Made by a program: the position numbers and the translations under genes
Part shown: piece after piece, positions 59,234-64,000 of the stretch
How positions within the stretch are numbered: the stretch's first letter is position 1
How the letters are laid out: each line of letters opens with the position of its first letter
The notes under the pieces: model-generated
Told to the model about the DNA's origin: nothing
Database searches by the model: none
What the model saw: only the letters and a program-made list of their open reading frames with translations
IMG/VR virus record: IMGVR_UViG_3300025674_000016
Coordinates: 62,001-126,000 of that record
Strand: one strand, 5' to 3'
DNA from: a virus
DNA length: 64,000 nucleotides

Positions 59234-59941
59234 GTGGAATTGAAAACCTGCTCAAATTGCAAAACAGAAAAGCCCCTAACAGAATTTTCTAAAGATAGAA
59301 GCAAAAAAGACGGCACCAGAAATTATTGCAAGTGCTGCGCAAAAGCCAGAAACAAAGCTTACTACGAGGCCAACCGAGAAAAGGAAAAGGCCAGAAAAAA
59401 AGCTTGGCGCGAGGCCAATCCAGAAAAGATAAAAGCTTGGCGCGAGGCCAACCGAGAAAAGATAAGAGCCAGAGAAAAAGCTTGGCAGGAGGCCAACCGA
59501 GAAAAGGAAAAGGCCAGAAAAAAAGCTTACTACGAGGCCAACCGAGAAAAGGTAAAGGACAGAGTAAAAGCTTACCGCGAGGCCAACCGAGAAAAGGTAA
59601 AGGCATATGGAAAAGCTTACCGCGAGGCCAACCGAGAAAAGCTTAAAGCCAAGCTCAAAGCTCTGCGCAAGACACCTCGTGGCAAATTTTTTAGAGTCAG
59701 GGACTCCGCAAAGCAGAGGGGAATAGAGTTTCTATTGACAGAGGGGCAGGCCGCTGAAATGATAAAAAAGCCCTGCACATATTGTGGAAAGCCGGGACTA
59801 TCAGGGATTGATAGGATCGACTCCAATGGTGTCTATACTATAGAAAACTGCGAGCCATGCTGTTATTCTTGCAACACTCGAAAGGGAACTAAATCAAAAG
59901 AAGTTTTCTTGCAAGAAATAAAGGAAGGAAAATGGAATTGA
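59234..59941 (+). CDS. HNH endonuclease with repeat-rich linker (copy 1)
   Basis: 235 residues from a GTG two bases after the nuclease stop; the start is supported by the matching first residues of copy 2 (ELKTC). The N-terminal zinc finger is CSNCKTEKPLTEF with CKCC. Then come seven copies of an Ala-Tyr/Trp-x-Glu-Ala-Asn-Arg-Glu-Lys unit, and the C-terminal HNH-type domain CTYCGKPGLSGIDRIDSNG then CCYSCNTRKG, with two CxxC pairs holding zinc. It probably is a free-standing homing endonuclease that invaded the replication operon. The linker repeat is unusually long. Confidence 0.85.
   Translation: MELKTCSNCKTEKPLTEFSKDRSKKDGTRNYCKCCAKARNKAYYEANREKEKARKKAWREANPEKIKAWREANREKIRAREKAWQEANREKEKARKKAYYEANREKVKDRVKAYREANREKVKAYGKAYREANREKLKAKLKALRKTPRGKFFRVRDSAKQRGIEFLLTEGQAAEMIKKPCTYCGKPGLSGIDRIDSNGVYTIENCEPCCYSCNTRKGTKSKEVFLQEIKEGKWN
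59357..59659 (+). repeat. In-gene tandem repeat, 45-bp units
   Basis: Six units of about 45 bases and one short unit of 33 bases, each encoding a variant of A-[YW]-x-EANREK-x-KA. The core GAGGCCAACCGAGAAAAG recurs almost unchanged. Unit number may vary between isolates by slippage. Confidence 0.85.
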
Positions 59942-60603
59942 AAACTTGTAGGAAGTGTAAAACAGAAAAACCCCTAGCAGAGTTTCATAAAGATAGGGGC
60001 AAAAAAGATGGCATCAGAAATTATTGCAAGTGCTGCGCAAAATCCTATAAAAAAGCTTACCGCGAGGCCAACATAGAAAAGGAAAAGGCTTGGGGTAGGG
60101 TTTACCGCAAAACACCTCGCGCCAGGCTTCTTAAAATGAGGGAGAACGCAAAGAAAAGAGGAATAGAGTTTCTTTTAACAGACGATCAGGCTTTTGAAGC
60201 AATGAAGAAACCTTGCACATACTGTGGAAAGCCGGGACTATCAGGGATTGATAGAAAAGACAGTACCCGCGATTATACTCTTGACAACTCAGTTCCATGC
60301 TGTTATTCTTGCAACACTCGAAAGGGCGCAACGAAATCCCCAGAAGCTTATATCTTAGAACTAAAGCAGGAGAAAGGCATGATTGAAAGTTTTCCTTTTA
60401 TCGATGAACAAACCAAAGAAAGCTTGGAGAAATGGCTCAACAAACAAAAAGCAGAAGAGCTTTCACAAGCTTATAAGTACGAGTCCTGCGGCAACTTGGA
60501 CATGGCACAGCGTTGCAGGTATAAAGCTTCCACCTTTGAGAACATTTTAATTCACATCAAATATCACATGGAAAAACAAGTAGATACAGCACAGAGCAAC
60601 TAG
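59932..60603 (+). CDS. HNH endonuclease (copy 2)
   Basis: A 223-residue paralogue of the preceding gene with the same finger (CRKCKTEKPLAEF, CKCC) and HNH core (CTYCGKPGLSGIDRKDS; CCYSCNTRKG) but only one full linker unit, plus a C-terminal extension of about 80 residues (helical, with EKWLNKQKAEELSQ). The start overlaps copy 1 by ten bases. Adjacent duplicated HNH genes suggest local duplication after one invasion. Confidence 0.85.
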   Translation: MELKTCRKCKTEKPLAEFHKDRGKKDGIRNYCKCCAKSYKKAYREANIEKEKAWGRVYRKTPRARLLKMRENAKKRGIEFLLTDDQAFEAMKKPCTYCGKPGLSGIDRKDSTRDYTLDNSVPCCYSCNTRKGATKSPEAYILELKQEKGMIESFPFIDEQTKESLEKWLNKQKAEELSQAYKYESCGNLDMAQRCRYKASTFENILIHIKYHMEKQVDTAQSN

Positions 60604-60606
60604 ACA

Positions 60607-60711
60607 ATGGAAATTTTTGAAATTTTTGGAAACTGTTGTCTTCTTTCACTCATAGTTAGTGGCACGATTATATTCATTGCCTCTAACCTAAACTACGGAG
60701 GCGAACAATGA
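60607..60711 (+). CDS. Possible 34-residue membrane peptide
   Basis: An open frame between HNH copy 2 and the helicase. MEIFEIFGNCCLLSLIV and GTIIFIASNL form one membrane span, and the TGA overlaps the helicase ATG. No Shine-Dalgarno is seen, so it may be chance. Confidence 0.25.
   Translation: MEIFEIFGNCCLLSLIVSGTIIFIASNLNYGGEQ
60645..60674 (+). promoter_or_regulatory. Possible weak sigma70 promoter before helicase
   Basis: TTCACT (60645-60650), an 18-base spacer and TATATT (60669-60674). Four and five matches to consensus; weak evidence. Confidence 0.25.
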
Positions 60712-62153
60712 GTATCGCATCGTATTCCATTAACTACAACGGAACATCACAACCCGTGAATACTTTAAGTTTTTCAAAACAAGAGGACTTTTCTCGCTTT
60801 GGCAAGTCCTTTCAAGAGAGTCTTTGTCGCTTGATCCTGCTTGATCGTCCCTTTGCGGACCAGATTGGCGAGGTCTTAGATGTAAACTTTTTTGAACTTA
60901 AATACCTGCAAGTGTTCTGCAAAAAGATCTACGACTACAAGAATAAATACAAGACTCATCCCACCCCTGAGATCATGACTTCTATTTTGAGATCTGAACT
61001 GGGCTCTGATGATTCTGATCCCCTTGCTGGTCAAGTTAGAAACTATTTTGCAAGAATCTTGGCAAAGTCGGGACAAGATGCCTCCGATTACATAAAAGAA
61101 ACAAGCTTGGACTTTTGCAAAAAGCAAAAGTTTAAAGAAGCTATTATCAAAAGCGCAAAACTCCTTCAGAACAGCAGTTTTGATGAAATAAAAGGGGTGA
61201 TCGACCAGGCTCTCAAGCTTGGCGCAGACAACAACTTTGGCCACGATTATATTAAAGATTTCGAAGCCAGATTTGTTCCAAAGTTTCGTTTTCCTGTTTC
61301 TACTGGCTGGAAGCAGATGGATAATATAAGCGGTGGTGGTCTTGGCAAGGGGGAGTTGGGTGTTGTTATTGCTCCCACAGGAGCCGGTAAATCTATGGTA
61401 CTGGCACATCTGGGCGCTCAAGCAATCGAAGTTGGTAAGTGTGTTGTCCACTATACTCTTGAACTTCAGGATACCGTAACAGCAAATCGTTATGATAGTT
61501 GCCTTACCGGCATCGAGATTAAGAATTTGCTGAAACACAAAGAAGAAGTTCTTGAAAAGATTAGTGGCATCGAAGGCAGGCTGATTGTAAAAGAATACCC
61601 AACTAAGACCGCTACAACGCAAACGATTATGAACCATCTTGAAAAGCTAGTCTGTAGAGGCATTGACATTGGTATGGTTATTGTAGATTATGCCGATCTA
61701 CTAAGACCAGTTCGCCAGAGGAACGAGAAGAGGACCGAACTAGAATCTATTTATGAGGAACTAAGAGCGGTGGCACAAACATATGAATGTCCCGTGTGGA
61801 CCGCCTCTCAGACAAATAGATCAGGACTCAACGCCGAAGTAGTAACAATGGAGTCCATCTCAGAAGCATTTAATAAATGTTTTGTTGCAGATTTCATCTT
61901 TTCCTTATCGAGAACAGTTGAAGACAAAAACACCAACACAGGCCGAGTTTATATTGCAAAAAATAGAAATGGTCCTGATGGCTTAGTTTTCCCTATCTTT
62001 ATGGACCCATCTCGTGTTAAGATTGAGGTTCTGGAGAGCGATGAAAGCTCACAGCAGTCTGCTTATAAAAATAAAAAAGATGCTCTTGAAGACCTGAAAG
62101 AAAAGTACAAGAAATTTAGAAAGAAAGGAAAAGAAGATGACCAACCAAACTGA
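60708..62153 (+). CDS. Replicative DNA helicase (DnaB/T4 gp41-like)
   Basis: A 481-residue hexameric helicase. The N-terminal helical part (to about 185) is followed by the RecA-like core: Walker A APTGAGKS (222-229), Walker B MVIVDYADLL, an RQRNEKRTELESIY segment and the later VWTASQTNRSG. The end is Lys-rich. It unwinds at the fork and partners the CHC2-type primase near 9.3 kb. CGGAGG precedes the ATG. It overlaps the RNR gene by 17 bases. Confidence 0.93.
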   Translation: MSIASYSINYNGTSQPVNTLSFSKQEDFSRFGKSFQESLCRLILLDRPFADQIGEVLDVNFFELKYLQVFCKKIYDYKNKYKTHPTPEIMTSILRSELGSDDSDPLAGQVRNYFARILAKSGQDASDYIKETSLDFCKKQKFKEAIIKSAKLLQNSSFDEIKGVIDQALKLGADNNFGHDYIKDFEARFVPKFRFPVSTGWKQMDNISGGGLGKGELGVVIAPTGAGKSMVLAHLGAQAIEVGKCVVHYTLELQDTVTANRYDSCLTGIEIKNLLKHKEEVLEKISGIEGRLIVKEYPTKTATTQTIMNHLEKLVCRGIDIGMVIVDYADLLRPVRQRNEKRTELESIYEELRAVAQTYECPVWTASQTNRSGLNAEVVTMESISEAFNKCFVADFIFSLSRTVEDKNTNTGRVYIAKNRNGPDGLVFPIFMDPSRVKIEVLESDESSQQSAYKNKKDALEDLKEKYKKFRKKGKEDDQPN

Positions 62154-64000
62154 CGCAAAGCAGATACTCTCAGATATTACCGTACATATGAAGTACGCCA
62201 AGTATAGGCCAGAACTCGAAAGACGAGAAACATTTAATGAGATTGTTGATCGTAACAAGGCTATGCATATCAAGAAGTTCCCCAGTCTCAAAGAAGAGAT
62301 TGAGGCAACCTATCAATACGTTTACGATAAAAAAGTTCTACCTTCCATGCGCTCTATGCAATTTGGTGGTAAGCCAATTGAAGTTGCCCCTAATAGGGTT
62401 TTTAACTGCGCCTACATGCCAATTGACGATGTTCGCGCCTTTTCAGAGACAATGTTCTTGCTCCTAGGTGGCACTGGTGTGGGCTTCTCTGTTCAGAACC
62501 ACCACGTCGAAAAGCTACCAGAAATCAAGCGCCCCAATTCAAAGAGAACACGTCGTTTTCTTGTTGGGGATAGTATCGAGGGGTGGGCTGATGCTGTTAA
62601 AGCCCTTGTTCACTCCTACTTCAACGGCTCATCAAGAATAAGATTTGATTTTTCTGATGTCCGGCCAAAGGGCTCAAGGCTTGTTACCTCTGGGGGGAAA
62701 GCTCCTGGCCCTCAACCCCTCAAGGAGTGTCTTATCAAGGTTGAGGGCATCCTTGATTCAAAGGAAAATGGAGAAAAGTTGAGCCCAATTGAGGTTCACG
62801 ATATGGTTTGCCATATTGCTGATGCTGTCTTGGCAGGTGGAATCCGCAGAGCAGCACTTATTTCTCTTTTTAGTGCTGATGACGACGAGATGCTGGGAGC
62901 TAAGTCGGGCAACTGGTGGGAAATCAACCCACAGCGCGGCAGAGCAAACAACTCTGTCGTTCTTATGCGCCACAAGGTTACAAAAGAGTTTTTTAAGAAC
63001 CTTTGGGAGCGCGTTAAGGCGTCTGGAGCAGGTGAGCCTGGCTTTTATTTCACCTTCGACAAGGACTGGGGCACTAATCCTTGCTGCGAGATCGCTCTAA
63101 GGCCATTCCAGTTCTGTAACCTGACAGAAGTCAATGTCAGCAACGTCCAGAACCAAGAAGACTACGAGGCTCGCGTTCGAGCTGCCGCGTTTATTGGCAC
63201 GCTTCAGGCTAGTTACACCGACTTCCACTATCTCCGCCCCGTGTGGCAGAGAAACACAGAAAAAGATTCTCTTATTGGCGTCTCAATGACCGGAATTGCA
63301 TCCGGTGCTGTTCTCGGCCTAGACATGAGCGCAGGTGCGAGAGTCGTGAGAGAAGAAAATAAAAGAGTTGCTGCACTGATCGGCATCAAACCAGCAGCAA
63401 GAACCACTTGTGTTAAGCCAGCAGGAACAACTTCATTGACTTTGGGAACAAGTTCGGGTATTCATGCTTGGCACAACGACTATTACATCAGGCGTATCAG
63501 GGTAGGCAAGAACGAGCCGATCTACTCCTACTTGAGCATCATGCACCCTGAGTTGATTGAGGACGAGTTCTTTAGGCCACACGATACAGCAGTAATCTCA
63601 GTACCTCAGAAGGCTCCTGAAGGCGCAATCACCCGCGTAGAGAGTGCTTTAGAGATGTTAGAGCGCGTCAAGAGGGTAAGCCAAGAATGGATTAAGCCTG
63701 GTCACAGCAAGGGCCAAAACTCCCATAATGTCTCTGCTACCGTTACCCTAAAAGAGGACGAGTGGGAATCTGTTGGAGAATGGATGTGGGAAAACCGACA
63801 GCACTATAATGGTCTTTCCGTTCTGCCTCATTCTGACCACACCTACAAGCAAGCCCCTTTTGAGGACTGCACTGAAGAAGTTTATAATGAGCTTATGAAA
63901 AGCTTGTCGAGCGTTGACTTGACCAAGGTCGTCGAACTCGACGACAACACCGATCTCAAGGGCGAGGTTGCGTGTTCTGGTGGAAGTTGCACTGTTGAGA
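62137..64000 (+). CDS. nrdJ: Class II (B12-dependent) ribonucleotide reductase, 3' end outside window
   Basis: The reading frame is open from ATG 62137 (AAGGAAAAGAAG upstream) to the window end with no stop: 621 codons. It matches adenosylcobalamin RNRs of the monomeric RTPR type: FNCAYMPIDDVRAFSE, FLLLGGTGVGFSVQ, NPCCEIALRPFQFCNLTEV (thiyl radical Cys region), KPAGTTSLTLGTSSGIH. Near the edge lie Cys613-x4-Cys618 (ACSGGSCTVE), the C-terminal redox pair that in this family stands a few residues from the end, so almost the whole gene is present. It makes deoxynucleotides for phage replication without oxygen dependence. Confidence 0.9.
   Translation, partial: MTNQTDAKQILSDITVHMKYAKYRPELERRETFNEIVDRNKAMHIKKFPSLKEEIEATYQYVYDKKVLPSMRSMQFGGKPIEVAPNRVFNCAYMPIDDVRAFSETMFLLLGGTGVGFSVQNHHVEKLPEIKRPNSKRTRRFLVGDSIEGWADAVKALVHSYFNGSSRIRFDFSDVRPKGSRLVTSGGKAPGPQPLKECLIKVEGILDSKENGEKLSPIEVHDMVCHIADAVLAGGIRRAALISLFSADDDEMLGAKSGNWWEINPQRGRANNSVVLMRHKVTKEFFKNLWERVKASGAGEPGFYFTFDKDWGTNPCCEIALRPFQFCNLTEVNVSNVQNQEDYEARVRAAAFIGTLQASYTDFHYLRPVWQRNTEKDSLIGVSMTGIASGAVLGLDMSAGARVVREENKRVAALIGIKPAARTTCVKPAGTTSLTLGTSSGIHAWHNDYYIRRIRVGKNEPIYSYLSIMHPELIEDEFFRPHDTAVISVPQKAPEGAITRVESALEMLERVKRVSQEWIKPGHSKGQNSHNVSATVTLKEDEWESVGEWMWENRQHYNGLSVLPHSDHTYKQAPFEDCTEEVYNELMKSLSSVDLTKVVELDDNTDLKGEVACSGGSCTVE

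Noticed and set aside
59357-59659. Regular 45-base repeats as a CRISPR or origin iteron array
   Set aside because: Units abut directly without spacers and keep one reading frame in the HNH gene.
60607-60711. 34-residue membrane peptide as a confirmed gene
   Set aside because: No ribosome binding site; kept only as a low-confidence feature.

Overview
This window is 64 kb of a large tailed-phage genome (myovirus, T4-like supergroup). All supported genes lie on the + strand, packed tightly with many ATGA overlaps and Shine-Dalgarno (GGAG-type) starts. The T4-type core is recognisable from sequence: terminase large subunit, portal, prohead protease, scaffold, major capsid protein, contractile sheath, tail tube, gp26-like hub protein, tape measure, LysM baseplate protein, UvsX, gp32-like SSB, DnaB-like helicase, FEN/RNase H-type nuclease and an Mre11/Rad50-type recombination enzyme. 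The DNA is AT-rich. The host cannot be named from the sequence. SD usage and a MopE-repeat/VWA lipoprotein (a protein style common in Myxococcota and related lineages) are only hints.

Layout. 1-8.8 kb: large virion proteins (the first is cut by the left edge) and two paralogous tail/fibre-type proteins. 8.8-13.4 kb: a replication and recombination block (RuvC-like nuclease, primase, fused SbcD-SbcC). 13.7-18.4 kb: small virion or fibre proteins, a probable lysis group (holin-like and spanin-like) and two tandem paralogous structural genes. 18.4-21.8 kb: an island of small genes, most starting with a common lysine-rich amphipathic leader; one body is a predicted 2H phosphoesterase. 21.8-31.8 kb: DNA packaging and head morphogenesis, with a ribosomal protein bS21 homologue among the head genes. 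31.9-48.1 kb: neck, tail and baseplate. 48.1-54 kb: family-A DNA polymerase, a tubulin/FtsZ-like protein, SSB, UvsX and a secreted VWA lipoprotein. 54-58.2 kb: a run of small mostly unknown genes, one of them a truncated relative of this phage's own capsid protein. 58.2-64 kb: FEN-type exonuclease, two HNH endonucleases, replicative helicase and a class II (B12-dependent) ribonucleotide reductase cut by the right edge, probably only a few codons from its end.

Regulation visible in the sequence: good sigma70-type promoters precede the SSB and FEN genes. A different short motif, ACTATTTA, recurs 30-45 nt before the start codons of structural genes (scaffold, neck, sheath, tube and others) and is a candidate phage-specific late promoter element. 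Two intrinsic terminators follow the major capsid and SSB genes.

Most interesting: (i) a leader-peptide family that may mark proteins for packaging inside the head and processing by the prohead protease, including a 2H phosphoesterase that could act as an injected counter-defence enzyme; (ii) a stand-alone homologue of the major capsid protein N-terminal region lacking the predicted protease site; (iii) a divergent tubulin/FtsZ-like protein beside a minimal family-A polymerase; (iv) phage bS21; (v) the MopE-VWA lipoprotein. No tRNA genes, CRISPR arrays, insertion sequences or gene-free stretches over 300 bases were seen.
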